A model generated the notes under the pieces. That model saw only the letters and a list, made by a program, of their open reading frames with translations, searched no databases and was not told where the DNA came from. The translations under genes were made by a program, and so were the position numbers. A stretch of 33,602 nt of DNA from contig JBKPAF010000010.1 in the NCBI GenBank assembly GCA_046726275.1, positions 1 to 33,602 of the forward strand. The letters are read 5' to 3'. The number at the start of each line of letters is the position of its first letter. The first letter of the stretch is position 1. Positions 1 through 8,031 of the stretch are shown one piece after another. The DNA comes from DASXTW01 sp046726275. GTDB taxonomy: Bacteria; Actinomycetota; UBA4738.

Positions 1-46
1 GCCCGGGTTCGTCGCGGCCGGCGGCTTGGGTCGGGCCCGTTCATGA
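1..46 (+). CDS. Possible 3' tail of an upstream gene (partial)
   Basis: One frame is open from the left edge to a TGA at 44-46, ending in the residues GGLGRARS. It would end 12 bases before the GTG start of the methyltransferase, which fits a same-strand neighbour. Only 14 codons are visible, so neither coding status nor function can be judged. Confidence 0.25.
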   Translation, partial: PGFVAAGGLGRARS

Positions 47-58
47 GATTCTCACTCC

Positions 59-859
59 GTGGAGGAGGCACCTCGGCCCCGGCGACCGGGTCACTATGAG
101 ATCCAGGCCAGGACGTACGACCGGACCCGAGGGGCCAGCCCCACCGTCGTCCGGGCACTCTCGAAGCATCTCGGACCCGCCGAGGGGCGCTCGCTCCTCG
201 ACATCGCCGGCGGCACCGGGAATTACGCCCAGGTGTTTCAAGCCCGGGGATTCGGGCCGCTGGTCCTGGACGCTTCGATCGAGATGCTCGCGAACGTGGC
301 CGGCAAGATCAGCCCTGGGCGGGCGGTGGCCGGCGAGGCCGAACGATTGCCCTTCCGCGACGCCACCTGGGATTGCGCGGTGATGGTCAACGCCATCCAT
401 CTCTTCGCAGACCCCGGAGCGGCCCTGGTCGAGGGGAGGCGCGTGCTCAGGGGTGGGCCCCTGGTCCTCACGGCCTTCACGCAGGAGAACGCCGCCGGCC
501 TGTTCGTGTTCGAGTATTTCGGCTTGGAGGATGAGATCACGTCCAGGCCTGCAGCCCAGGACGTCGAAGCGATGTTTCGGAGCGCAGGGTTCTCCGAGAT
601 ACTGAGCGACCGGTACGTGTACACGGACACCGTGGATGGCTCCCTCAATGCCCTACATGTGAGCGCCAACCACCTCGCCGGACCGGCGTACCTGCGCAAC
701 ACGTCGTTCTGGCATCGCCTTGACGAGGAGCAGCGTCGCAAAGGCCTCGACGCGCTCGCCGCCGATCTTCGCTCCGGGGTCCTGGAGGAGCGAGTCAAGG
801 TGAGTTACGCACTGGCCGCGGAGCATGGGCACGGTACCGTCTTCGCGGCGTGGCCGTGA
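59..859 (+). CDS. Class I SAM-dependent methyltransferase
   Basis: This 266-residue protein looks like a soluble S-adenosylmethionine-dependent methyltransferase. Motif I is LLDIAGGTGNY (about residues 46-56), the glycine-rich SAM loop. It is followed by an acidic end of strand 2 (LVLDAS, about 69-74), then FRDATWDCAVMVNAIHLF, which matches the 'D-x-x-x-x-x-NAIHLF' post-II/III region of Methyltransf_11-type enzymes, and RRVLRGGPLVLTAF, the usual 'vLrpGG.l' strand. GTG at 59 is the first possible start after an in-frame stop at 44-46; no strong ribosome binding site is visible, so the true start could be a little downstream. The substrate cannot be told. The gene is 81 bases upstream of hppD on the same strand, but a TATAGT hexamer in that gap suggests hppD has its own promoter. 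Confidence 0.8.
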   Translation: MEEAPRPRRPGHYEIQARTYDRTRGASPTVVRALSKHLGPAEGRSLLDIAGGTGNYAQVFQARGFGPLVLDASIEMLANVAGKISPGRAVAGEAERLPFRDATWDCAVMVNAIHLFADPGAALVEGRRVLRGGPLVLTAFTQENAAGLFVFEYFGLEDEITSRPAAQDVEAMFRSAGFSEILSDRYVYTDTVDGSLNALHVSANHLAGPAYLRNTSFWHRLDEEQRRKGLDALAADLRSGVLEERVKVSYALAAEHGHGTVFAAWP

Positions 860-906
860 CCGCTGTTCCCGGGGGGCCTGGAGGAGAGCCATGGTGGTGC
901 CGGGGG

Positions 907-912
907 TATAGT
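907..912 (+). promoter_or_regulatory. Candidate -10 element (TATAGT) for hppD
   Basis: TATAGT lies 28 bases upstream of the hppD ATG, with GGAGGG (929-934) in between as ribosome binding site. No convincing -35 is visible, so this is a -10 call only. Confidence 0.35.
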
Positions 913-940
913 CGGAAGAAGAGCAGCAGGAGGGCAAACC

Positions 941-2074
941 ATGGCACAGGACGTAGAGATTTCTCCCGGCACGGATCGGAAAGCCGACGTCATGCCCCTG
1001 ATGGGGATCGATCACGTCGAGTACTACGTGGGCAACGCCAGGCAGGCGGCGTTCTTCTACTCGCATGCCTTCGGCTTCAAGGTAACGGGCTACTGCGGCC
1101 CGGAGACGAAGGTGCGCGACCGAGCCTCATGGCTGCTGGAGCAGGGCGACGCGCGCCTGGTGATGACTGGCGGAATGGGGCCGGAAAGCGCGATCGCCGA
1201 ACACGTGCTGAGGCATGGGGACGGGGTGAAGGACGTGGCCCTCCGGGTTCCTGACGCGACGTACGCCTACCGCTATGCCACCGAGCAGGGCGCCACAGGG
1301 GTGTTGGAGCCGACGGCCACCGAGGACGAACACGGCAAGGTCATCCGATCGGCCATCGCGGCCTACGGAGACACGATCCACTCGTTCATCGAACGCGAGA
1401 ACTATTCGGGGCCGTTCCTCCCCGGCTATCGCGCCGAGCCATCCATCGCCGACGAGGGACCCGACGTCGGGATCGAGCTGATCGATCACATCGTGTGCAA
1501 CGTCGAGCTCGGCAAGATGAACGAGTGGGCAAAGTTCTACGCCAAGGTCCTCGGGTTCGACCAGCTCGTCCATTTCCGCGACGACCAGATCTCCAGCGAA
1601 TACACCGCTCTCATGTCCAAGGTGATGTGGGACGGTGTCGGCCGGGTGAAGCTGCCCATCAACGAACCGGCGCCCTCGAAGAAGAAGAGCCAGATCGACG
1701 AGTATCTGGAGTTCTACCGGGGTCCGGGGGTCCAGCACATCGCCATGCTCTCGAAGGACATCGTCAAGACGGTGGATGCGCTCACCCGCCGCGGGGTCCG
1801 GTTCATCCGCGTGCCCAAGACCTACTACGGGTCTCTCCGGGACCGGATCGGCAAGATCGACGAGAGCATGGACGACGTGGAGCGCCTCAACATCCTGGCG
1901 GACCGGGACGAGGAGGGATATCTCCTGCAGATCTTCACCAAGAACGTCCAGGATCGCCCGACCGTCTTCTACGAGATCATCGATCGCCACGGCTCGAAGG
2001 GCTTCGGGCTGGGGAACTTCAAGGAGCTCTTCCTGGCGATCGAGCGCGAGCAAGCCGAGCGGGGCAACCTGTAA
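941..2074 (+). CDS. hppD: 4-Hydroxyphenylpyruvate dioxygenase
   Basis: This 377-residue non-haem Fe(II) enzyme converts 4-hydroxyphenylpyruvate to homogentisate in tyrosine catabolism. The length and the two-module vicinal-oxygen-chelate fold are normal for bacterial HPPD: an N-terminal module with GIDHVEYYVGNARQAAFFY (22-40) and a catalytic C-terminal module. The facial triad is present: His183 in IDHIVCNVE, His266 in GVQHIAML and Glu345 in FYEIIDRH. The C-terminal helix GFGLGNFKELFLAIEREQ that gates the active site is also present. ATG at 941 follows GGAGGG by 6 bases. No homogentisate dioxygenase, maleylacetoacetate isomerase or fumarylacetoacetase is in the window, so either the rest of the route is elsewhere or homogentisate feeds another pathway such as tocopherol/quinone synthesis. 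The identification is firm. Confidence 0.97.
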   Translation: MAQDVEISPGTDRKADVMPLMGIDHVEYYVGNARQAAFFYSHAFGFKVTGYCGPETKVRDRASWLLEQGDARLVMTGGMGPESAIAEHVLRHGDGVKDVALRVPDATYAYRYATEQGATGVLEPTATEDEHGKVIRSAIAAYGDTIHSFIERENYSGPFLPGYRAEPSIADEGPDVGIELIDHIVCNVELGKMNEWAKFYAKVLGFDQLVHFRDDQISSEYTALMSKVMWDGVGRVKLPINEPAPSKKKSQIDEYLEFYRGPGVQHIAMLSKDIVKTVDALTRRGVRFIRVPKTYYGSLRDRIGKIDESMDDVERLNILADRDEEGYLLQIFTKNVQDRPTVFYEIIDRHGSKGFGLGNFKELFLAIEREQAERGNL

Positions 2075-2092
2075 CGCGGACGGGTCCCGGAG

Positions 2093-2578
2093 ATGCCGGA
2101 TGAGGACGCCAAGGAGCGAGTGGATCGGGAGCTCCTCGAGCTCCTGAATGAGCTCCGCGTGGTCCTCCCCGGGGTTCAGGTCCTGTTCGGCTTCCTCCTG
2201 ATCCTTCCGTTCAGTCAGGGCTTCGGCAGGGTGACGACGGCACAGCGCGCCGTGTACCTCGGGTCACTTCTGGCTACGACCCTTGCCACAGCCCTGCTGA
2301 TCGCCCCGTCCATCTACCACCGCATCCACTTCCGCGCCGGGGAGAAGGAACGGATGCTGTTCTCGGCAAACCGGATGGCCATCGCGGGCACGGTGTTCCT
2401 CGCCATCGCCATCGTCCAGGTGGTCTTCCTGGTCACAGACGTGATCTACCACCTGGTTCCCGCGTCCATCATCACGGGCCTGATCGCGGGATGGTTCGTA
2501 TGGTTCTGGTACGGGCTGCCGATCTACCGGCATATGTCGGGGCGAGAAAAGAAGAGGTACGGCTCGACGAGGAGCTAG
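2093..2578 (+). CDS. DUF6328 family four-helix membrane protein
   Basis: This 161-residue protein matches the DUF6328 pattern: a charged N-terminus followed by LLELLNELRVVLPGVQVLFGFLLILPF (about 15-41). Four hydrophobic segments are visible (about 27-42, 55-73, 96-117 and 123-145), with a basic C-terminus (REKKRYGSTRS). ATG at 2093 lies 18 bases after the hppD stop with CCGGAG just before it, so the two are probably cotranscribed. It converges with the TetR gene at 2608. Members of this family have no established function; a role in tyrosine metabolism is not implied by synteny alone. Confidence 0.8.
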   Translation: MPDEDAKERVDRELLELLNELRVVLPGVQVLFGFLLILPFSQGFGRVTTAQRAVYLGSLLATTLATALLIAPSIYHRIHFRAGEKERMLFSANRMAIAGTVFLAIAIVQVVFLVTDVIYHLVPASIITGLIAGWFVWFWYGLPIYRHMSGREKKRYGSTRS

Positions 2579-2607
2579 CTGGCAAGATCCAGGCGTCCTG
2601 CGGTCTC

Positions 2608-3228
2608 TTAGACGAGCTCGGTGATGCCCCGCCAGGCCAGGCGGACCAGCACGTCCACGGCCTCGTGGCGCTTCTCCGACGGGCCGCCGGGATCGCGCTG
2701 GGCGACGGTCTCCACCATGCCGATCAGGGCCAGGGCGACGATCTCCGCGTGTTGCCGATCCAACAGCCCTTTCGACTCCCGAACGATCAGCTCGGCCACC
2801 TCCGCGAGGATCTGATCCCGGACCTCCGCCACGCGCTCGCGGAACTCGTCCTCTGCTCCGACGGTCTCCTGCATAAGCAGGCGAAAGCCTTCCGCGTGCT
2901 CGTCGACGAAGTCGAAGTAGGCCTGGAAGCTGGCCCGGATCCGCTCTCGGTTCCCCTCGGGCGAGTCCAGGGCACGACGGACGTCCTCGTGCAGCAAGGC
3001 CAGATCGGCGTCGATGAGCGCCAGATAGAGGTCCTTCTTCGACGGGAAGTGGTCGTACAGGATGGGCTTCGTGACCCCGGCTTCCTTGGCCACGGTCTCC
3101 ATCGACACCGCATGGAACCCCGAGGTGCCGAAGACGCGGCGGGCCACGTCGAGGAGCTGGGCTCGCCGTTCAGGCGCCCGCATCCGCCGCCGGGCACTCC
3201 GGGTGAGCGAGGACTGGGTTCGGCCCAT
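2608..3228 (-). CDS. TetR/AcrR family transcriptional regulator
   Basis: This 206-residue repressor-type protein has an N-terminal helix-turn-helix, RRAQLLDVARRVFGTSGFHA followed by VSMETVAKEAGVTKPILYDHF (about 21-61), the classic TetR arrangement, and a helical ligand-binding domain to the C-terminus. An ATG at 3228 is preferred over the longer open frame to 3342, because the extension would cross the divergent promoter region and the start of the acyl-CoA dehydrogenase gene. TAATAC lies 5 bases upstream of this ATG. The gene is divergent from an acyl-CoA dehydrogenase, the arrangement of lipid-catabolism repressors such as KstR/FadR-type TetR proteins, so an acyl-CoA ligand is plausible but inferred. 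It probably represses itself and its neighbour through the inverted repeats at 3240-3272. Confidence 0.92.
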   Translation of the reverse strand: MGRTQSSLTRSARRRMRAPERRAQLLDVARRVFGTSGFHAVSMETVAKEAGVTKPILYDHFPSKKDLYLALIDADLALLHEDVRRALDSPEGNRERIRASFQAYFDFVDEHAEGFRLLMQETVGAEDEFRERVAEVRDQILAEVAELIVRESKGLLDRQHAEIVALALIGMVETVAQRDPGGPSEKRHEAVDVLVRLAWRGITELV

Positions 3229-3239
3229 GTGGGGTATTA

Positions 3240-3253
3240 TTACCGACGGGTAA
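3240..3253. promoter_or_regulatory. Inverted repeat TTACC-N4-GGTAA, candidate TetR operator 1
   Basis: TTACCGACGGGTAA is a perfect 5-bp inverted repeat around a 4-base spacer. It lies 12 bases upstream of the TetR start, next to the likely -10 (TAATAC), where bound repressor would block transcription. It overlaps operator 2 by 3 bases. Confidence 0.55.
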
Positions 3254-3272
3254 CCTACCGAACAGTAAGTTA
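3251..3272. promoter_or_regulatory. Inverted repeat, candidate TetR operator 2
   Basis: The arms TAACCTAC and GTAAGTTA match in 7 of 8 positions around the 6-base centre CGAACA, giving a 22-bp near-palindrome of the size TetR dimers bind. It sits between the divergent TetR and acyl-CoA dehydrogenase genes, 44 bases before the dehydrogenase ATG, so one site could control both genes. Confidence 0.6.
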
Positions 3273-3315
3273 GGCCCATAAGCATAGATCGGGTGCGCCG
3301 GGAGGAGTGGCGGAC

Positions 3316-4509
3316 ATGGACTTTCAGCTTTCCGAGGACCACCTAACCACGCAGAAGTGGGTCCACGAGTTCGCCGAGAAGGAGATCCGGCCGGTCGCTG
3401 GCGAATACGACGAGTCCGAGGAGTTTCCCTGGCCCGTCCTGAAGAGGGCCTCCGAGGTTGGCCTGTACGGCCTCGAGTTCTACATGGAGACGCTGGCCGC
3501 CGACCCCACGGGGTTGATGTTCCCCATCTGCCAGGAGGAGACGTGCTGGGGATGCGCGGGGATCTCCCTTGGCATCTGGGGATCGGGACTGCCTCTTGCC
3601 ACACTCGCCTACAGTGGCACGCCCGAGCAGCTCATGAAGTGGGCTCCGGTCATGTTCGGCACCCCGGAGGACCCCAAGGTTGGCGCGCTGTGCGTGACGG
3701 AGCCCAACGCGGGATCGGATGTGTCGGCCCTCCGGACCACCGCCAGACGGGACGAAGACGGGTGGGTCTTGAACGGCCAGAAGATCTTCATCACCAACGG
3801 CGGGGTGGCCAGCGTCTACATCGTGGTGGCCACGGTCGATCCCGGGCTGGGGCACCGCGGCCAGGCAGCGTTCGTGATCGGACCGGATACGCCCGGCATC
3901 CGGGCAGGGAAGAAGGAGAGGAAGCTTGGCATCCGGGCATCCGACACGTCCGAGGTGCTCCTGGAGGACTGCCGCATCCCCCTGGAGAACGTGGTCGGAG
4001 GGGTCGAGAGGCTCGAGGCGAAGTTGGAGCAGGCCAGGGCCAACGGAACCGCCTTGGGGAGGTCGGCCGCCCTCAAGACCTTCGAGGTGACCAGGCCTTC
4101 TGTCGCGGCCCAGGCGATCGGCATCGCCCGGGCCGCGTACGAGTTCTCTCTGGACTACGCCAAGGAGCGGGAGGCCTTCGGCCGGCCGATCATCGAGAAC
4201 CAGGGCATCGCGTTCAAGCTCGCCGACATGGCCATGGAGATCGACGCCGCCAGGTTGCTCACGTATCGCGCGGCGTGGCTCGCCCGCAACGGGACGCTGG
4301 ACCATGCCGAGGGCTCGATGTCGAAGCTCAAGGCCGGGGAGGTGGCCGTGTGGGTCACCGAGCAGGCCATCCAGATCCTGGGCGGCTACGGCTACATCAA
4401 GGATTTCCCGGTGGAGAAGTGGTACCGGGACGCGAAGATCTACACGATCTTCGAGGGCACGTCGGAGATCCAGCGGATCGTCATCAGCAGGGCCCTCGTG
4501 AACGGCTGA
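3316..4509 (+). CDS. Acyl-CoA dehydrogenase
   Basis: This 397-residue flavoenzyme should introduce the alpha-beta double bond into an acyl-CoA, passing electrons to ETF. The N-terminal MDFQLSEDH is typical of the family. Signature 1 is GALCVTEPNAGSD (123-135) and signature 2 is QILGGYGYIKDFPVEKWYRD (353-372). The catalytic base is Glu380 in YTIFEGTSEIQ, the short-/medium-chain-type position. The ATG at 3316 is chosen over an in-frame GTG at 3307 because GGAGGA (3300-3305) is 10 bases from the ATG but only 1 base from the GTG. An insertion around 228-252 (VERLEAKLEQARANGTALGRS) is slightly longer than in many homologues. Chain length and physiological substrate cannot be read from sequence; the divergent TetR gene suggests control by an acyl-CoA or related ligand. 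Confidence 0.95.
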   Translation: MDFQLSEDHLTTQKWVHEFAEKEIRPVAGEYDESEEFPWPVLKRASEVGLYGLEFYMETLAADPTGLMFPICQEETCWGCAGISLGIWGSGLPLATLAYSGTPEQLMKWAPVMFGTPEDPKVGALCVTEPNAGSDVSALRTTARRDEDGWVLNGQKIFITNGGVASVYIVVATVDPGLGHRGQAAFVIGPDTPGIRAGKKERKLGIRASDTSEVLLEDCRIPLENVVGGVERLEAKLEQARANGTALGRSAALKTFEVTRPSVAAQAIGIARAAYEFSLDYAKEREAFGRPIIENQGIAFKLADMAMEIDAARLLTYRAAWLARNGTLDHAEGSMSKLKAGEVAVWVTEQAIQILGGYGYIKDFPVEKWYRDAKIYTIFEGTSEIQRIVISRALVNG

Positions 4510-4530
4510 GCCGGCTCGATCGGCTCTCAG
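4506..4530 (+). terminator. Hairpin after acyl-CoA dehydrogenase
   Basis: GAGCCG...CGGCTC forms a 6-bp stem, extended by an outer CTGAG/CTCAG pairing with a small bulge. It overlaps the stop codon. No T-run follows, so termination is likely but not classical. Confidence 0.35.
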
Positions 4531-4571
4531 AATGACTCGCGCGGCTTGAATCTGACGGCCACTCTGAGCGG

Positions 4572-4600
4572 TTGCAGACATCGACCGTCTGGCATAGGGT
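4572..4600 (+). promoter_or_regulatory. Candidate promoter TTGCAG-N17-TAGGGT
   Basis: TTGCAG (4572-4577) and TAGGGT (4595-4600) are 17 bases apart and lie about 70 bases before the ATG of the secreted Asp-box protein. The spacing is ideal, but each hexamer matches consensus in only 3 of 6 bases. Confidence 0.35.
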
Positions 4601-4670
4601 CGAAGTTCCGAGCGCCCCTCAGAACCGTAGTGGGGGCTGCACATCCCCCCCGATCGGAAAGGAGACCCGC

Positions 4671-6407
4671 ATGGGCTGGAAACGACTTGGCCTGATGGTG
4701 ACGGCGGTCTCATTGATCGTCTCCCTGGCCCTACCGGGAGTCCCCGCGGCAGCCGTGATCGGCAGCGATGTCGAGGTATCTGTGGGTAGCCCGCCCGATC
4801 ACTTCGCCCAGAACAAGCAGAACGAGCCCGCGGTAGCCATCGATGCGCACGACCCGTCGGTCCTCGCCGCGGGTTCGAACGACGAGATCGACCTGGAGGC
4901 CTGTGACGCGGGCGATCCCACGTCGTGCCCGTTCACGGAGGGCGTCGGCATCTCGGGGATCTATTTCTCCTTCGACGGCGGACACAACTGGACCCAGCCC
5001 AACTACTCGGGTTGGTCGGCCCGCCACTGCCTGGGGCCGGCTCCTTGCGAGCCGCACGTCGGGCCGATCGGGACCCTGCCGAACTACTTCGAGAACAACC
5101 TCGTCTCCGACGGTGACCCGTCGCTGGCCTTCGGTCCTCGTCCCGGACCGGATGGGTTCTCCTGGGTCAACGGGTCACGGCTGTACTACGCCAACTTGAC
5201 CTCCCGCTTCCCCAACTCGACGCCGGGAGAGACCTTCAAGGGCTTCGAGGCCATCGGCGTGTCTCGGACGGACGACCCCCAGGCCGCGGCCTCGGGGGAC
5301 GCCGACGCCTGGATGGATCCGGTGATCGCATCGAAGCAGAACTCCGGGCTGTTCGCCGACCATGAGCAGATCTGGGCCGACAACGCGGAGTCCAGTCCCC
5401 ACTTCGGGAACGTCTACGTCTGCTACGCGGCGTTCCGGAGCCAGGAGAAGGGGAACGCGCTGCCAAACCCGATTACGGTGGCACGGTCCTCCGATGGCGG
5501 TGACACGTGGAAGACCACACAGATCAGCGACGCGTCGAACAATCCCACCCACGGCCAGCAGGACTGCTGGGTCCGGTCGAACAGCCAGGGCGTCGTGTAC
5601 GTGTTCTGGCAGGCCATAAAGAAGAACCTCGGACGGGCTATCTACATGTCCCGCTCGTTCACCGGAGGGCGGACGTTCGGCAAGATCGAGTTGGTGTCCT
5701 TCTACACTCCGACCGGGCTGATCGATCCGGTCAGCGGAGACCGGACGTTCGACGGCGTGGCCGGTGCCCGGGACGGGACCTTCCCAACCGCCGACATCGC
5801 CAACGGCGCGCCGAGTGGAGCGGACGCGACCGACGAGGTTGTCGTCGCCTGGCAGGAGGGGCCGACGCCGTCCGACACGGATCCTGGTCCGAACGAGACT
5901 GTGAAGATCGCCTACTCGATCGACGGAGGCGACTCCTGGGCGTTCACTAACGACGCCGCCCAGACCACGGACCGGCCGAACATGCCCGCGATCGCCATCT
6001 CACCCGATGGGACGGGCGTGTACCTCACCTACAACGCGTTCCATGTGCCCTGGCAGTCGACCACAGCCAACCCCCGGCCAATGAACAGCCTCCTGCGGCA
6101 CGCCACTGTAGGAGGCGGGGGCACCCCCACCGGGTGGAGCAACGTGTTCGAAGGTCCGATCGGAGATGCTCGCGGCGCCAGCGCGAACAGCCTGACCGGC
6201 GAGTTCCTCGGGGATTACAACTACGCGGCCGCCACGAGGGACTTCGGCATCGGGATCTACATCGACGTTCGCGACGCGGCCGATTGTCCGGCCGTGGATG
6301 CATGGCGGCAGTCGTTGGCTGACGGGAACCCCATCCCCAAGCCCGCGCCGAATACGGATTGCCCAGCGACCTTCGGCAACACGGACATCTTCGCCGCCAG
6401 GTCATAG
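4671..6407 (+). CDS. Secreted sialidase-like (BNR/Asp-box) protein
   Basis: This 578-residue exported protein starts with a Sec signal peptide (hydrophobic about 7-23, cleavage likely after AAA at 26-28). It carries repeated Asp-box motifs S-x-D-G-G-x-x-W: SFDGGHNW (100-107), SSDGGDTW (273-280) and SIDGGDSW (416-423), plus a degenerate SFTGGRTF (329-336). These turns mark the beta-propeller fold of sialidases and other BNR proteins. ATG at 4671 follows GGAAAGGAGAC at good distance; the longer open frame from 4572 would hide the signal peptide. I do not see the full arginine triad context of a true sialidase, so enzymatic activity is uncertain. Alternatives are a non-catalytic carbohydrate-binding or adhesive propeller. 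It stands alone and ends at a hairpin shared with the convergent decarboxylase gene. Confidence 0.8.
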   Translation: MGWKRLGLMVTAVSLIVSLALPGVPAAAVIGSDVEVSVGSPPDHFAQNKQNEPAVAIDAHDPSVLAAGSNDEIDLEACDAGDPTSCPFTEGVGISGIYFSFDGGHNWTQPNYSGWSARHCLGPAPCEPHVGPIGTLPNYFENNLVSDGDPSLAFGPRPGPDGFSWVNGSRLYYANLTSRFPNSTPGETFKGFEAIGVSRTDDPQAAASGDADAWMDPVIASKQNSGLFADHEQIWADNAESSPHFGNVYVCYAAFRSQEKGNALPNPITVARSSDGGDTWKTTQISDASNNPTHGQQDCWVRSNSQGVVYVFWQAIKKNLGRAIYMSRSFTGGRTFGKIELVSFYTPTGLIDPVSGDRTFDGVAGARDGTFPTADIANGAPSGADATDEVVVAWQEGPTPSDTDPGPNETVKIAYSIDGGDSWAFTNDAAQTTDRPNMPAIAISPDGTGVYLTYNAFHVPWQSTTANPRPMNSLLRHATVGGGGTPTGWSNVFEGPIGDARGASANSLTGEFLGDYNYAAATRDFGIGIYIDVRDAADCPAVDAWRQSLADGNPIPKPAPNTDCPATFGNTDIFAARS

Positions 6408-6421
6408 GGGAAGAGGACGAG

Positions 6422-6442
6422 GGGCGGCCATCAGGGCCGCCC
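6422..6442. terminator. Bidirectional hairpin between convergent genes
   Basis: GGGCGGCC and GGCCGCCC form a perfect 8-bp stem around the loop ATCAG. It lies 15 bases after the Asp-box gene stop and 27 bases from the decarboxylase stop. It lacks a T-run on either strand, as is common in GC-rich genomes. Confidence 0.6.
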
Positions 6443-6468
6443 TTCGTCGAGGACTGAAGAAGGCCCCC

Positions 6469-7998
6469 TCAACCGGCCGAGGCGCGAAGGGGCTTCGGCC
6501 GGAGCTCGGCGTCCAGGCTTGCCCCGAGCTCGGCGGCGGCGTCCAGCAGGGCGTCCACGTCTTCGGCCTCCGTGCGGAAGTTCACGATGCAGGCGCGGAG
6601 CACGAATCGCCCCTCCAGGATCGCGTTCGAGCAGAACGCGCGGCCGTCCAATTGGATCTCGGTCATCACCCGTTGGTTGAGCTGGTTCAGGTAGTCCTCG
6701 CGGTCCGGCGCGTCCTCCAACCCGGGAGGGACGTATCGGAAGCAACAGATGGACAGGGATACCGGGGTGACCAGCTCGAATTCCGGGCGCTCCTGAACTC
6801 TCGCCCCCATGTACCGGGCCAGCTCGGCGTCATGGGAGATCCGCCGGGCGAACGCGGTTCGGCCGTGAGCGAGCAGGGAGACCCAGATCTTGAAGGCCTG
6901 AAACCCCCTGCTGAACTGCGGGCCCATCATCCCCAGGTCGACGCCGTGGCCCGATCGTTCCTTGTCCTCGTACACGTACGTGGCCAGCGCGGCGAAGGAG
7001 TTGACCAGGTCCGCCCCGTCGCGCAGGAGGACGCAACCACCCGAGTGAGGGGTGTACAGCCACTTGTGGGGGTCGAAGGCGATGGAGTCGGCTCGATCGA
7101 TCCCGGCGACCTGCGGCCGAAGGTCCTCGGCGAGGACGGCCGGGCCCCCGTAGGCCGCGTCGACATGGAACCACACGCTTTCGTCGGCGCATAGATCGGC
7201 GATCTCGTCCAGGGGATCGACGGCCCCGGTGGCGACTGTTCCGGCGCTCGCGACGACGGCAATCGGGTGAAAGCCAGCGGCCCGATCCGTGCGGATCGCC
7301 TCTCTCAGCAGGTCTGTTCGAACGCGGTAGCCGGCATCGACAGGGATCTTCCGGACCGCGTCGATCCCGAGGCCGAGCATGTCCGCGGCGCGGTCCGTCA
7401 CCACGTGGACCTCGGTGGAGGCGTAGACCTTGAGTGGTGGCCCGGCGGGCACGCCCTGTCTCCTCACGTCCCAGGGCGCTCCGACGTCTCGAGCCGCCTT
7501 GAGGGCGACGAAGTTCGCCATCGCCCCACCCGAGACCATCAGCCCGCCGGCTGATGCCGGAAGCCCGAACTGGTCGGCGAACCATCGGATCAGGGCCAGC
7601 TCGATCTCGGTGGCCGAGGGCGCCAGTCGCCACCCTCCCGAGTTCATGTTTAGACCGGCGGCCAGCAGGTCGGCCGGCGCGCCCGGTACGGTCCCCGAGC
7701 CCGAGATGTAGGCCATGAACCGCGGATGCCCCGGATACATCGACCAGTCGAACACCATCTGCCGGAGATAGCCGAAGAGGTCGTCATCCGAGAGCGGCTC
7801 ATCGGGCACCGCGCGGACCACGCCGGCCGCCACCTGCTCTGAGTTCCACGATCCAGATACGGGCAGCGAGGGCAGGCGCTCGAGGAACTCCTGCCAGAGA
7901 TCGACCGTTCGGTCGGCGAACGCGCGAGCCCGATCGGGTTCCCAGGCCAGATCAGGGACGGGCTCGGGAGGGGTCGCTGGCCCTTCGTCGGCTCCCAT
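6469..7998 (-). CDS. Group II PLP-dependent amino acid decarboxylase
   Basis: This 509-residue enzyme belongs to the aromatic-amino-acid/glutamate decarboxylase family (Pyridoxal_deC). The order of motifs is normal: YPGHPRFMAYISGSGTVPG near residue 88, GGLMVSGGAMANFVALKAAR (151-170) for phosphate binding, HVDAAYGG (278-285) with Asp280 contacting the pyridine nitrogen, and DPHKWLYTPHSGGCVLL (309-325) with Lys312 forming the Schiff base. ATG at 7998 has TATGCT 8 bases upstream, consistent with a leaderless message; an in-frame TTG at 8007 is the alternative start. Substrate could be an aromatic amino acid, glutamate or aspartate; sequence alone does not settle it. The preceding minus-strand gene (MpaB-like) is separate, with its stop 33 bases upstream. 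Confidence 0.92.
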   Translation of the reverse strand: MGADEGPATPPEPVPDLAWEPDRARAFADRTVDLWQEFLERLPSLPVSGSWNSEQVAAGVVRAVPDEPLSDDDLFGYLRQMVFDWSMYPGHPRFMAYISGSGTVPGAPADLLAAGLNMNSGGWRLAPSATEIELALIRWFADQFGLPASAGGLMVSGGAMANFVALKAARDVGAPWDVRRQGVPAGPPLKVYASTEVHVVTDRAADMLGLGIDAVRKIPVDAGYRVRTDLLREAIRTDRAAGFHPIAVVASAGTVATGAVDPLDEIADLCADESVWFHVDAAYGGPAVLAEDLRPQVAGIDRADSIAFDPHKWLYTPHSGGCVLLRDGADLVNSFAALATYVYEDKERSGHGVDLGMMGPQFSRGFQAFKIWVSLLAHGRTAFARRISHDAELARYMGARVQERPEFELVTPVSLSICCFRYVPPGLEDAPDREDYLNQLNQRVMTEIQLDGRAFCSNAILEGRFVLRACIVNFRTEAEDVDALLDAAAELGASLDAELRPKPLRASAG

Positions 7999-8006
7999 CG
8001 GCGGCA

Positions 8007-8012
8007 AGCATA
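8007..8012 (-). promoter_or_regulatory. -10 element TATGCT, leaderless start of decarboxylase
   Basis: Read on the minus strand, TATGCT is followed by 8 bases and then ATG at 7998. It is one of several TANNNT hexamers at this spacing in the window. Confidence 0.4.
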
Positions 8013-8031
8013 CCTAGTCCGAACTAGCCAC

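Noticed and set aside
941..2578. hppD-DUF6328 as a dedicated tyrosine-catabolism operon
   Set aside because: Only tight spacing supports it; no further tyrosine pathway gene is present and DUF6328 has no known link.
3343..4713. A 456-residue open frame antisense to the acyl-CoA dehydrogenase
   Set aside because: Composition is that of a GC-rich reverse-strand shadow; all acyl-CoA dehydrogenase motifs are on the other strand.
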